From an uncultured Nitrosomonas sp. (GTDB lineage: Bacteria; Pseudomonadota; Gammaproteobacteria; Burkholderiales; Nitrosomonadaceae): DNA of 39,437 nucleotides. The notes below the pieces were generated by a model, which did no database searches, had not been told where the DNA came from, and was given only the letters and a program-made list of their open reading frames with translations. The position numbers were made by a program, and so were the translations under genes. Location: positions 1 to 39,437 of the forward strand of contig NZ_CADEGP010000021.1 in assembly GCF_902826915.1 (NCBI RefSeq), given 5' to 3'. Of this stretch, positions 1 through 8,891 are shown one piece after another; the first letter of the stretch is position 1, and every line of letters starts with the position of its first letter.

Positions 1-204
1 CAGGCTACACCGCTTTCTCCTCACTTGTCATACACCAGAAATAATCATAGCTCGTGTTGCTTATTCCCTGACCGAAAAATCAGACTGAGCGTGGGAATGT
101 TCTATAGCCCACTATGGGTAACACGCCCTCCAGCAGTCTCTAGCCAGAATGATGCGCTTTTCAATGTTCGTGCACTACTCACCTACCAATTGAAATGGGC
201 GTAA
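1..204 (+). CDS. C-terminal end of a probable outer-membrane protein (partial)
   Basis: The frame is open from base 1 to a TAA at 202-204 and encodes the last 67 residues of a protein that begins outside the window. The end has alternating polar and hydrophobic residues (ALFNVRALLTYQLKWA), as in the last strand of a bacterial beta-barrel, preceded by another amphipathic stretch (IRLSVGMFYSPLWV). That makes an outer-membrane beta-barrel the best guess, but I do not recognise a family. It converges on the DUF3047 gene. The open frame is short, so it could be chance; the strand-like pattern is the only positive evidence. Confidence 0.5.
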   Translation, partial: QATPLSPHLSYTRNNHSSCCLFPDRKIRLSVGMFYSPLWVTRPPAVSSQNDALFNVRALLTYQLKWA

Positions 205-236
205 GCTAAAATCAAGTTGGCTCAGAGTTCTATCTA

Positions 237-878
237 TTATTTTTCTGAAAACCAGATATCACCATACCATGCTGTAGCCACTGCACCTGTGTTGTCTGTG
301 TCGGTCATGATTGCTACCGCATCAACTTGCTCCGGCTCTTCACCGAATGCACGCCAGTAATCGGCACGCACATCTCGACGTTCGTTGATCCACTGACCGA
401 CCCGATCAGAACCTGATTCAATCGCGACCATTTGTGCATGATCGGTAAAAGCATTGGGCCAACGACTGCCGATCGGTTGCTGGTTCGACCACACGTAATT
501 GATGGCACGCGTGCGCCAAAACATGACTCCACCGGAAAACACCACATAAACCCGCGCCGGATAATCGTCGCCAGCTCGAGTACGTTCATCGTTCCCGGTT
601 AATATGCCGCCGACCTTCCAGGCCCAATTGAGTATGGGCGTTTGGTTAAGATCAATGCGTATCTCGCGATAACGACCTGAAGCTGCTGCATCGCTATCAG
701 CACGCAAGGCAAGCTGTCCATCCGAATGATCTAAAGAATAGCGAGTTTCACCAGCAAAAGCCTTTTTTTGCCAGCCGTTCAGATCGCCTTGAGAAAAACG
801 GGCAATATCGACACGCAAGTCTCCCGCCCATGCAATAGCCGGCAGACTAATGGCTACACAAAATAAAATTCTCTTCAT
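237..878 (-). CDS. DUF3047 family exported protein
   Basis: The product is 213 aa with a clear Sec signal peptide (MKRILFCVAISLPAIAWAG, cleavage near residue 18), so it should be periplasmic. The body matches the DUF3047 pattern as I know it: a core around ILNWAWKVGG, an acidic DDYPARVYVVFSGG segment, an NYVWSN motif near residue 128, and a C-terminal TDTDNTG segment ending in a WYGDIWF strand. DUF3047 has no established biochemical role; the fold looks like a beta-sandwich (inference). The start lies 3 nt after the stop of the upstream lipoprotein gene, so the two are almost certainly co-transcribed and translationally linked. The ribosome-binding site is modest (AAGGA about 11 nt upstream). 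Confidence 0.8.
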   Translation of the reverse strand: MKRILFCVAISLPAIAWAGDLRVDIARFSQGDLNGWQKKAFAGETRYSLDHSDGQLALRADSDAAASGRYREIRIDLNQTPILNWAWKVGGILTGNDERTRAGDDYPARVYVVFSGGVMFWRTRAINYVWSNQQPIGSRWPNAFTDHAQMVAIESGSDRVGQWINERRDVRADYWRAFGEEPEQVDAVAIMTDTDNTGAVATAWYGDIWFSEK

Positions 879-881
879 ACT

Positions 882-2423
882 TTATGGTGTCCTTTCAAAT
901 AAGGATTCAATAAGAAAAGCATCGTCAAAATGTCGGCGCCCGTTAAAAGCAGTAGCATGACGACCCCACTGACGCATTGCACCTGGCGAGCGGATTCCCA
1001 TGGGCCAAAAAAGAAATCGCTCGGATCGTTCCGTTCCAGCAACCAATCCATATTTTCCGAATAAGCTACGATATCCCTCATCCGAGGGCAAAGAGCGTAG
1101 CTCATCATAATCCTCCCACAGCAATGGCTGGTTTTCCTGTATCGCCGATGATTGAATGTTTGGTGCGTTATCAGAATAAATCCGCTGGATGAAATGCGTA
1201 TGATGAGCGATACGCAGCACCAGAGATTGTTGCTCGGGTGCAGATTGCGGTAGCAGCGGCGATTCAAAATAGGCCAAAGGAAGGTCTTTACGCAAACGTA
1301 ACTGATGACTCAGGAAGAACTTGTGATAGCAACCGCAATTATGAATGACATCGTAAAGCCAAGGCTTACCGTCTGGCCCTAGCGTTACCCGCCAGTTGAT
1401 GCCGTCGAGTCGACCTGCGTAAATATCGCTACCCGATCGTGCTGGAAACCAGACAATGTAATTGAGCTGTAGCAACACTTGTTGGCCAGAGCGAGTGTGT
1501 GAAACCTTGCGATAGAATGTCGGGCGAGCGATGTCTACGGAGGGCCCGTTTTCCAGATGTATCTTACCAATGCGATCATTATCATCAGCGACATCCACCT
1601 CCCATATGGGTGCAAATGTATTGAAAAGCTGATCCAATTCAATATCTTCTGGCATGGGAATGCCCAGTGGATCGAGCGATCGATACAGAATTCCGCTGAT
1701 CTGTTGAGCAGTGAGCGATTGATCAGATAGCAAAGCATCCACTCCTGGCGTCATGGCATTTGATATCGGCACCCAACGTATCAGTTTGCCCGCAACCGGT
1801 AACGATGCAAACGGTATCGCGAAAATCTCATGTGTTTTGCGATGCCATTCAGATATTCCTACAGCAATAACAGGAGCAGTGAGCGGATAAAGGCCAAGTG
1901 TTTGCCACCAAGTGACATAATCATCCGGAACATGGACAATATCGCGTAGTCGTGTGCGCTGCTGAGGATTCGTAAGATCAATGGATATTAATAGATCGCG
2001 ACATTTATTGAGTTCATCAAGCAAAGTATCCTTAGGTTGACTTAGCACTGAAGAAGGCAGATTACGCAACTCTAATGCACGCGATTGAGCATCGAGATCA
2101 GTCATGTGAGCAACCCATGCCAACCACTGCGGTGATTTATCGTTTAATTCATGACTGAATGAAGCCAACAGACGTGTTGTACGAAGGTAAGGGAACCCCT
2201 CAATCAGCGATGAACCGTAATCACGTACACCCACGTTGTCAATAGTAGCGTCAATTTCTTGATATAAGGCCCGGCAGGCAGTGGCGGCAATATCTTGCGG
2301 TGTAACGGTGGATCTAGTTTCCACTGTGGTGCAACCAGTCAGAACCAGTATGCTGATGCTGACGATAAAGATCATCTCTGTCATGATCGGTGGAATATGG
2401 GCTGAATTATTGCAATTATTCAT
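882..2423 (-). CDS. Large lipoprotein of unknown function
   Basis: The product is 513 aa. The N-terminus has a hydrophobic stretch ending in a lipobox (VLTGC, Cys near residue 31), so it is probably a lipoprotein. An AAGGAG ribosome-binding site about 7 nt before the ATG at 2423 supports this start, although Met14 is also possible. The remainder is soluble, with a hydrophobic patch around residues 177-225 and a Cys-rich motif (HNCGCYHKFF) near residue 363. I do not recognise the family. It is the first gene of a two-gene operon with the DUF3047 gene, and a CRP-like palindrome lies about 63 nt upstream of its start. The two products probably act together in the envelope (inference). Confidence 0.75.
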   Translation of the reverse strand: MNNCNNSAHIPPIMTEMIFIVSISILVLTGCTTVETRSTVTPQDIAATACRALYQEIDATIDNVGVRDYGSSLIEGFPYLRTTRLLASFSHELNDKSPQWLAWVAHMTDLDAQSRALELRNLPSSVLSQPKDTLLDELNKCRDLLISIDLTNPQQRTRLRDIVHVPDDYVTWWQTLGLYPLTAPVIAVGISEWHRKTHEIFAIPFASLPVAGKLIRWVPISNAMTPGVDALLSDQSLTAQQISGILYRSLDPLGIPMPEDIELDQLFNTFAPIWEVDVADDNDRIGKIHLENGPSVDIARPTFYRKVSHTRSGQQVLLQLNYIVWFPARSGSDIYAGRLDGINWRVTLGPDGKPWLYDVIHNCGCYHKFFLSHQLRLRKDLPLAYFESPLLPQSAPEQQSLVLRIAHHTHFIQRIYSDNAPNIQSSAIQENQPLLWEDYDELRSLPSDEGYRSLFGKYGLVAGTERSERFLFWPMGIRSPGAMRQWGRHATAFNGRRHFDDAFLIESLFERTP

Positions 2424-2485
2424 AAGTGTCTCCTTCTGACTGCCAGTACAGAGATCTCAATTTATATCTAACTTCACGGAGTCAA

Positions 2486-2501
2486 TGTGATTTTTATCAC
2501 T
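2486..2501. promoter_or_regulatory. CRP/FNR-family operator-like palindrome
   Basis: TGTGATTTTTATCACT matches the TGTGA-N6-TCACA architecture of CRP-type operators at nine of ten half-site bases. It sits 63-78 nt upstream of the start of the lipoprotein-DUF3047 operon, with a TTGACT and AT-rich TATAAA-like sequence between it and the gene on the minus strand. The spacing of those two boxes (about 13 nt) is too short for a standard sigma70 promoter, so only the operator is proposed. Which regulator binds is unknown. Confidence 0.4.
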
Positions 2502-2616
2502 TAATGACATAACCTAATTCGGTATCATGCGTTATTGAGATAGCAGCAAAGTAGAAGAGAAATTAATGATAGCCTAACTCGTTAAGCTAACAATTGCTAA
2601 ATCCCAATTGCCGTAA

Positions 2617-2841
2617 TTGACCCAAGTGTTTGCAAATACAGCTATAGAAGACGTAATGTTTATTACCCAAATCAAGAATAATCCAAATTTCTATTCGATC
2701 AGTATCGATGGTGAAGCTACTAACTTGTCAAAAAGCAGCAATGAGCTGAAACTGTGTCGTGGCAGCAACAATGACATTAAATTAGACGCCGAATTCGAAT
2801 TATCGCTAGACGCTGGATCATTAACTAATCTTGAGAATTAA
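2617..2841 (+). CDS. Candidate small hypothetical protein
   Basis: This is a 74-aa frame starting with TTG; an ATG at 2656 would give 61 aa, with a weak GAAG four or five bases upstream. The product is polar, rich in Asn, Ser, Leu and acidic residues, with one Cys and no signal peptide or membrane segment. No family is recognised. It precedes the acidic small gene at 3058 on the same strand, with 216 nt between them. Coding status is uncertain because the ribosome-binding site is poor and the base composition is not distinctive. Confidence 0.25.
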   Translation: MTQVFANTAIEDVMFITQIKNNPNFYSISIDGEATNLSKSSNELKLCRGSNNDIKLDAEFELSLDAGSLTNLEN

Positions 2842-3057
2842 TATTGACAGTTAATTTTAAACTTTAATAGTTGAAGAATTTTATGGTTATTAGGGATTAG
2901 CTAAATTTCGGATAATCTCACGGCAAAAAATAAATTACTCTGGGATCTTTCAAAACTTGAAAATGCCGGCAGAAACCCCGTCTTATTATTAGTTTTGTGT
3001 CAGCGCAGTATGATATCAATAGTACTTCTTCAAATTATTATGTGGAGGTAGATAGCG

Positions 3058-3303
3058 ATGATCAAAGAACTTTCTTTTGATGATGATGACGATGGCTTTT
3101 ATTCTGCCAATGATTCGGAGGGTGGAGAAGATATGATAGTAAATAGCAAAATTCCACCTAGTCATCTCGCAAAAATTATTGATGAATTTGGAAGCAACAA
3201 AGATGATTCTGATGATGACGAATTCGAAGCCATCAGAAAGGATTTTTCTGATTATGATGACGAAGGGGATGAGATTACGCTTGAGTCGTTAGGACTGCAT
3301 TAG
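3058..3303 (+). CDS. Very acidic 81-aa hypothetical protein
   Basis: A strong ribosome-binding site (TGGAGGT, about 8 nt from the ATG) supports translation. Over a third of the residues are Asp or Glu, with runs such as FDDDDDGF near the N-terminus, DDSDDDEFE in the middle and DYDDEGDE near the end. There is no signal peptide, membrane segment or cysteine. The predicted isoelectric point is very low. Such proteins can act as nucleic-acid mimics, chaperone-like or cation-binding factors, but nothing here decides between these. It appears monocistronic. Confidence 0.65.
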   Translation: MIKELSFDDDDDGFYSANDSEGGEDMIVNSKIPPSHLAKIIDEFGSNKDDSDDDEFEAIRKDFSDYDDEGDEITLESLGLH

Positions 3304-3662
3304 TTTCCAGGCTCTGTAATACTGCTACTCGCTTCCGACAGTGTGTGTGCATCACACACGATGCTGCGCTTAAATGCTTCGTCACATGTGTTGTTTTTTG
3401 TGCAAAATTTTCTATTTTTGAACCGAAGATAGGGCAAAATTCAACACCTAATTTATTCTATTTTAAAAAATAAAACTGTTTTTGGTGTATATTTACTAAT
3501 TGGCACATACTGTGTAGCGGCTTATGTTCCCTCATTGTTATAACGCTACGCAACAAATTGCATATATTACCCGCTAAATGTGTGCTTTACTGTACCAACC
3601 TTTTTGAGGAAGCAAGCCATCGTCAATGGCTCTCACTAAAACAAAATACAAGGAGAATCAGC
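3304..3662. other. Intergenic region with a short perfect hairpin
   Basis: This is a 359-bp AT-rich stretch without a supportable gene. A perfect 7-bp hairpin (GTGTGTG, loop CAT, CACACAC) lies at 3343-3359, shortly after the acidic gene. It has no T-run, so it is a doubtful terminator. The second half should contain the promoter of the secreted protein at 3663, but no convincing -35/-10 pair was picked. Confidence 0.4.
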
Positions 3663-3956
3663 ATGAATAAATTAAAAGCCTTAACAATAGCAGCCACTGT
3701 GTGCACAGCTTGTTATGCAGGGAATGTATTTGCTTTCGATAAAGCTTTTCATCCAAACCATCAATTTACCGAGCAAGAAAGCATTGGACCAAATTTTGAG
3801 CCCGGTTATATTCTCGATGAAGAGAAAGCTGCAGAAACAAAAACTGCAGAAGAATATATGCAGCTTCCTTCGGAACCAGTAATTCCAAGCGATCCTTCAC
3901 CCAAGAACTCAAACATCCCTTCCGGGGAAGAGCTCAGATTAGTTCCATCCATATAG
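3663..3956 (+). CDS. Small secreted protein of unknown function
   Basis: The product is 97 aa. The ATG at 3663 is chosen over an in-frame upstream ATG at 3558 because it has an AAGGAG about 8 nt upstream and begins a canonical signal peptide (MNKLKALTIAATVCTACYAG, with A-F-A before Phe24 as the likely cleavage site). The mature part of about 73 aa is acidic and Pro/Ser-rich toward the C-terminus, with no cysteine, so it is probably a flexible periplasmic or secreted polypeptide. No family is recognised. It is followed by a double hairpin. Confidence 0.65.
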   Translation: MNKLKALTIAATVCTACYAGNVFAFDKAFHPNHQFTEQESIGPNFEPGYILDEEKAAETKTAEEYMQLPSEPVIPSDPSPKNSNIPSGEELRLVPSI

Positions 3957-3962
3957 CCAATT

Positions 3963-4022
3963 CTTAGCGCTGGTTGTTCTTACAGCGCTAAGGAAAGTCC
4001 TCCCCGCAGCCTTTCTGCGGGG
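3963..4022. terminator. Tandem hairpins between convergent genes
   Basis: There are two perfect stem-loops in series. CTTAGCGCTG/CAGCGCTAAG has a 10-bp stem (3963-3972 with 3983-3992). CCCCGCAG/CTGCGGGG has an 8-bp stem with loop CCTTT (4002-4009 with 4015-4022). They lie between the 3' ends of the small secreted gene and hrpA, which converge here. Neither has a strong T-run, so termination may be partly factor-dependent or the stems may act as 3'-end protection in both directions. Confidence 0.55.
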
Positions 4023-4081
4023 CATTACATCCCTTAGAAATCTGTCTACTTGTTCTCCTCTACTCGCAGAACTAAGCCGAA

Positions 4082-7000
4082 TTACAGGCGCACACTCTCC
4101 CAAAGCTTCTGCAACCGCTTAACAGATACCGGATAGGGAGTTTTTAATTCTTGCGCGAACAAAGAAACTCGCAATTCTTCGATCTGCCAGCGAAATTCGC
4201 TTAAATTTCTATCTACGTATTCAATTTCTTGATGCTTTGCCAGGCGTTGTAAATATTGCTGCCACAGCGCATTAACTTCAAGGCCGTTATGCTCATCGCG
4301 TTCCGGATTTACGGGCAATTTCTCGATGCGCAATCCCATGCCTTTTAAATAACGGGGTATGTGCAATATTTTATCCCAGGGCGTATTGCTGACAAATCCA
4401 GGATAAATAAGATTCTCAAGCTGCGCATTTAATTCAGTTTTTACTTTATCGACCCGAATCTTAGTGAATTTCTGCAATAGCGTTTGATACTCGCAACCTA
4501 TTTGTTGTAGCATTCCAGACAGAAAAACAGAAACTTCCGGAAGTCGATTCTTAGCACGTTCCCTTTGCTCAATAAATACTGATTCAGTGCGTGGAAGCGG
4601 ATCATCGCTCAGCAGTGCGCGGTCTATAATAGCATTCAGCATATCCTGTTTCAGATCACCCGGATTTATTCGTGCTGTCAATTGCATGCTGATTTCCCTT
4701 AATCCGGGCAGATTCTTTTCCAATTGCTTAAGCTGGTCTTTCAGACCGAAACATAATAACCGTCTAATACCCAAACGCATCGCCGTTTCAGCCGCTGCTC
4801 GCGTATCAAACAATCGGATGGCGACACTATCGGTGTGATCAATCAACGCCGGATAACCTGTCAATTGTTGGCCACCTCGCATAAATACTATTTCATCGGG
4901 CAAATCGCCAAAATCCCATTGCGTTATCTGTTCACGCTCAATAGAATTTTTCTCGCTCTCATCACCACGCCTCACAAAAACCATTTGCGCTGCTTCACCG
5001 AGCCGCTTCTGCAATACATTGAGATCCCGGTTCATAGCTAGTTCTTGTCCGGCATCATCGAACACTCGAATATTCATCAATAAATGCATTGGAATATCGT
5101 TTGTTTTCCAAGTCTCAAGCGGAACCGTCAAGGTGGTTTCTTTTAACACAAATTTCTCTAATGCTTCCTGCAATGCGAGCAAATGCGAAGATTTGGAATG
5201 ACTTTGCAAAAATTTCGTGACTGATTCCGGAAGCGGCACCAGCATGCGGCGGATATTTTTAGGCAGTGCTTTCAAATACCAAGTAATCTTTTCACGTACT
5301 AACCCGGGCACCAGATAATCCAACTGCTTGCCATCCAGCCGGTTCAACAAAGGTAATGGTACAGAAACGGTAACGCCATCCAATATATGACCCGGCTCAA
5401 AGCGATAGACAAGGGGCAACACGCTACCATCCGGAAAAGTCATGCCTTCAGGAAATTGTACTTCGGTTACATGATCGGCCTGGTGGCGCATGAGTAATTC
5501 ACGCTTTAAATACAACAACCGTGCATCCTGTTGTTCAGCTTGCTTGCGCCATTTCTCGAATCCGGCACCGTTGGTGACTGTTTCCGGAATGGTGGCATCG
5601 AAAAAGGCAAAAATTTCCTGCTCATCGACCAATACATCTTGCCTGCGCGTTTTATGCTCCAACGCTTCAATTTCCTGAACTAATGCCTGATTATGGTGAA
5701 AAAACGGCGCTTGCGTTACCCATTCACCGGCCACTAACGCCGAACGAATAAAAATCTCGCGTGCTTCCCGCGGATTAATGACACCATAATGAATCGGTCT
5801 TCTGGGAACAATCATCAAGCCATACAACGTTACTTGTTCAAAAGCCACGACCTGCGCCCGTTTCTTCTCCCAGTGCGGATCAGAATAGTGTCTTTTGCAC
5901 AAACTACCGGCAATCCTTTCCAACCAGGTCGGATCAATTTTTGCCGCGCAGCGCGCAAATAACTTACTGGTTTCGACCAATTCCGCAGCAACTACCCATT
6001 TGCTCTTACCTTTTCTCAATACAGAACCGGGAAAAATCGCAAACTTGATGCCACGAGCCCCCAGATACTCGCCCTCTTTCTCGGATCTAGAGCCGATATT
6101 ACCGAGCAATCCAACGAGCAAGGCGCGATGAATTTCATCATAACTTGCGGGTATCTCGTTGGGCCTAAAACCCAGCTCTGTCATCAATACATGCAGTTGA
6201 CCATGAATCTCGCGCCATTCACGCAACCGCCGATAGGATAGAAAACTTTCACGACATTGCGCGATCAGTTTGCGGGTGGATTTCTTATGCTTTAATAATT
6301 CATCAAAGAAATCCCAAAGCTTCAGATAGGCAAGAAAATCTGAGCGCTCATCTTGAAAACGCCGGTGTGCCTCGTCGGCCGCTGCCTGTTGTTCAAACGG
6401 TCGATCGCGTGGATCTTGCAGGCTCAAAGCCGAGGTAATGATCAGTATTTCGTGCAGGCAGTTCTCCTGTTTTGCCGCTAAAATCATACGGGCGATTTTG
6501 GGATCAATCGGGAATTTAGCCAAACGCCAGCCAATCGCGGTCAGCTGTCTTTTTTCGTCAACGGCACCCAGTTCCGCCAGCAATTGATAACCATCGGCAA
6601 TCATGCGTGGCGCTGGCGCCTCCAGAAATGGGAAGCTTTCCACCTCACCAATTTTCAGCGATTGCATGCGCAGAATAACGGCGGCCAACGAAGAACGCAG
6701 AATCTCTGGATCAGTATAGGGCGCACGCGCCTGGTAATCCTGCTCTGAATACAAACGGAGACAAACCCCATTCGCCACCCGGCCACAACGCCCTGCCCTC
6801 TGATCAGCCGATGCACGGGAAATTTTCTCGATCAGTAACTGCTCTACTTTATTACGATAGCTATAGCGATTCACCCGTGCCGAACCGCTATCAATCACGT
6901 AATGGATGCCTGGAACCGTCAATGAAGTTTCAGCCACATTGGTCGCCAGCACGATGCGACGACGATTGCTGTTCAATTGAAACACCCGCTCCTGTTCGGC

Positions 7001-7840
7001 AAACGATAACCGTGCAAACAAAGGCAAGATTTCTATCCCACCCCGCAAGTGATCAAAATGATGTTTGCGCAAGGTTTCCGCCGTCTCGCGGATTTCACGC
7101 TCGCCCGGGAGAAAAACCAGAATATCGCCCGAACCCGACGCCATCAACTCATCAACCGCATGGATAATGCCACGCTGCATATCGCGATCTTCCTCATCAT
7201 CAGTGTGCAACGGGCGATATAAAACTTCTACCGGGTACAAACGTCCGGTCACTTCAATCACAGGCGCATCATTAAAATGTTGCGAAAAGCGTTGCGCATC
7301 AATCGTAGCAGAAGTGACGATCAGTTTAAGATCGGGCCTTCGAGGCAATAACTGCTTGATAAACCCAAGTAGGAAATCAATATTCAGACTGCGCTCGTGG
7401 GCTTCATCGATAATCAGCGTATCGTAAGCCTGCAATAAGGGATCGCCTTGCGTTTCCGCCAGCAGAATCCCATCGGTCATCAATTTGACATAACTATCGG
7501 AACTGATCTTGTCCGAGAACCGAACTTTGTAACCGACGGCATGACCCAACGGGCTATTCAGCTCAGCAGCAATTCGCGCAGCAACCGTCCGCGCTGCGAT
7601 GCGGCGCGGCTGCGTATGCCCGATCAAGCCGCGCACGCCGCGTTTGAGTTCCAGACAGATTTTAGGAATTTGCGTGGTTTTGCCCGAACCGGTTTCACCG
7701 CAAATGATGACCACCTGATGATGCTCAATCGCTTGCTTGATTTCCTCGCGGCGCACATTGACGGGCAAATCTTCTGCATAAGCGGGAGTAGGAAGATGGG
7801 CAAGCCGCTGGGTAATAATGTCGGGAGAAAATTTTTTCAT
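4082..7840 (-). CDS. hrpA: ATP-dependent RNA helicase HrpA (DEAH box)
   Basis: The product is 1252 aa, the usual size for bacterial HrpA. Visible helicase motifs in order are: motif I GETGSGKTT at residues 48-56, motif II DEAH at 145-148, motif III SAT at 177-179, and motif VI QRAGRCGR near 349. These are followed by the helicase-associated winged-helix region and the long C-terminal extension typical of HrpA (RNA-binding, DUF3418-type). HrpA is a cytoplasmic 3'-5' DEAH helicase implicated in mRNA processing and ribosome rescue. It is a single gene, with its 5' end facing the RAYT accessory region. No strong ribosome-binding site is visible before the ATG. The reading frame appears intact. 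Confidence 0.96.
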   Translation of the reverse strand: MKKFSPDIITQRLAHLPTPAYAEDLPVNVRREEIKQAIEHHQVVIICGETGSGKTTQIPKICLELKRGVRGLIGHTQPRRIAARTVAARIAAELNSPLGHAVGYKVRFSDKISSDSYVKLMTDGILLAETQGDPLLQAYDTLIIDEAHERSLNIDFLLGFIKQLLPRRPDLKLIVTSATIDAQRFSQHFNDAPVIEVTGRLYPVEVLYRPLHTDDEEDRDMQRGIIHAVDELMASGSGDILVFLPGEREIRETAETLRKHHFDHLRGGIEILPLFARLSFAEQERVFQLNSNRRRIVLATNVAETSLTVPGIHYVIDSGSARVNRYSYRNKVEQLLIEKISRASADQRAGRCGRVANGVCLRLYSEQDYQARAPYTDPEILRSSLAAVILRMQSLKIGEVESFPFLEAPAPRMIADGYQLLAELGAVDEKRQLTAIGWRLAKFPIDPKIARMILAAKQENCLHEILIITSALSLQDPRDRPFEQQAAADEAHRRFQDERSDFLAYLKLWDFFDELLKHKKSTRKLIAQCRESFLSYRRLREWREIHGQLHVLMTELGFRPNEIPASYDEIHRALLVGLLGNIGSRSEKEGEYLGARGIKFAIFPGSVLRKGKSKWVVAAELVETSKLFARCAAKIDPTWLERIAGSLCKRHYSDPHWEKKRAQVVAFEQVTLYGLMIVPRRPIHYGVINPREAREIFIRSALVAGEWVTQAPFFHHNQALVQEIEALEHKTRRQDVLVDEQEIFAFFDATIPETVTNGAGFEKWRKQAEQQDARLLYLKRELLMRHQADHVTEVQFPEGMTFPDGSVLPLVYRFEPGHILDGVTVSVPLPLLNRLDGKQLDYLVPGLVREKITWYLKALPKNIRRMLVPLPESVTKFLQSHSKSSHLLALQEALEKFVLKETTLTVPLETWKTNDIPMHLLMNIRVFDDAGQELAMNRDLNVLQKRLGEAAQMVFVRRGDESEKNSIEREQITQWDFGDLPDEIVFMRGGQQLTGYPALIDHTDSVAIRLFDTRAAAETAMRLGIRRLLCFGLKDQLKQLEKNLPGLREISMQLTARINPGDLKQDMLNAIIDRALLSDDPLPRTESVFIEQRERAKNRLPEVSVFLSGMLQQIGCEYQTLLQKFTKIRVDKVKTELNAQLENLIYPGFVSNTPWDKILHIPRYLKGMGLRIEKLPVNPERDEHNGLEVNALWQQYLQRLAKHQEIEYVDRNLSEFRWQIEELRVSLFAQELKTPYPVSVKRLQKLWESVRL

Positions 7841-7966
7841 TGCGGTATCAATTCAACTGCACAGAGAAGGAGTAAGGTCGCTAAAGGAGAATAATATGTT
7901 TATATTTTAAGCCATGATAAGATTGCCGCATGCAAAATTTCATAATGAATTTGACCTCGGCCGTTT

Positions 7967-8002
7967 CAAAAATTCTTGATTCTGGGCCTGATACGTTTTT
8001 CT
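7967..8002 (+). repeat. Remnant of a RAYT element 3' tail (copy 1)
   Basis: About 35 bp here (AAAAATTCTTGATTCTGGGC then CTGATACGTTTTTC) match the 3' end of the RAYT elements ending near 9178 and 11530, with two or three substitutions. No transposase coding sequence is left next to it. It marks the left edge of the protease cassette and shows that a RAYT copy once ended here, or that tails were duplicated during rearrangement. Confidence 0.65.
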
Positions 8003-8027
8003 TTTCTTATACCCCATACAAACATCG

Positions 8028-8840
8028 ATGGCGAAAATCGTCCCCGACTCAATCTCGTTGACTACGCATCACCTGCACCTGTGCTTCACTGAGACGGACG
8101 CCGTGCTCTCGAGCGGAACGGGTTTCGTCTATGCACACGAAGGTGCATGCTATCTCGTCACAAACTGGCACAACGTCTCCGGACGGCATCCGACAACTGG
8201 CGATTGCTTGTCCGATACCTTAGCCGTTCCCAACATGCTTTCAACGATGTTCCGCAGCAAGGAACAGCCAGCCAATTGCATCCGCCACCATCTGCCGCTG
8301 TTCGGAGACGACCGCATGTCGAAACCGCTTTGGTACGAGCACCCTGTACACGGCCATACCGTAGATGTGGTGGTCCTCCCACTGTCGGATACAATTCAAA
8401 GTAGTCGCGCGTTGTTCGCGATTAACGCCATTGACTTTGATGCCCAGTTTTCTGAGGAAGTTGCGGATGACGCGTTCATTGTCGGCTACCCGTTCAGCGA
8501 GATGCCCTACCTTCAGCTACCCATTTGGAAGCGCGCAAGTATCGCAAGTGAGCCAAGCGTTGAGCTCGACAAATTGCCGAAGATGCTGGTTGACACAGCC
8601 ACGCGACCAGGCCTCTCCGGATCACCCGTAGTAATGCAGCGCGTTGGCATTCACGGCATGTCGAACGGAGTTGTGAAGGGCCTTGAAATCATCGGCCGCA
8701 TCCGGAATTTCGTAGGAGTGTACTCGGGGCGGCTTGGGGCTGACGAGGAAAAGGCCCAGCTCGGTATCGTTTGGAAGGCCCGCGTCATCCGTGAAATCAT
8801 CGAAGGCAAAGTCACAGGGACCGCGCCGCATGGTACCTAA
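8028..8840 (+). CDS. Trypsin-like serine protease domain protein
   Basis: The product is 270 aa with no signal peptide, so it is probably cytoplasmic. The chymotrypsin-fold features are all visible: GTGF at residues 30-33, catalytic His48 in LVTNWHNV, probable Asp113 in HTVDVVVLP, and Ser197 in RPGLSGSPVV, which corresponds to the GDSGGP motif. It is therefore likely an active peptidase; single-domain proteins of this type are often annotated as trypsin-like peptidase domain proteins. It is noticeably GC-richer than its neighbours and sits between two RAYT tail copies, which points to acquisition by transfer. No partner gene is adjacent. A role in defence or stress is possible but unproven. 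Confidence 0.8.
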   Translation: MAKIVPDSISLTTHHLHLCFTETDAVLSSGTGFVYAHEGACYLVTNWHNVSGRHPTTGDCLSDTLAVPNMLSTMFRSKEQPANCIRHHLPLFGDDRMSKPLWYEHPVHGHTVDVVVLPLSDTIQSSRALFAINAIDFDAQFSEEVADDAFIVGYPFSEMPYLQLPIWKRASIASEPSVELDKLPKMLVDTATRPGLSGSPVVMQRVGIHGMSNGVVKGLEIIGRIRNFVGVYSGRLGADEEKAQLGIVWKARVIREIIEGKVTGTAPHGT

Positions 8841-8891
8841 CCCTTCCATCGAGCGCAAAGAGCAGACAAAGAGGAGAAAGCAAAGAAATGG

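Noticed and set aside
3343..3359. Perfect GTGTGTG/CACACAC hairpin as an intrinsic terminator
   Set aside because: No T-run follows and the sequence is a simple alternating repeat; kept only as a note in the intergenic entry.
8158..8394. 78-codon open frame on the minus strand inside the protease gene
   Set aside because: Antisense shadow of a GC-rich gene whose catalytic motifs are clear in the other strand.
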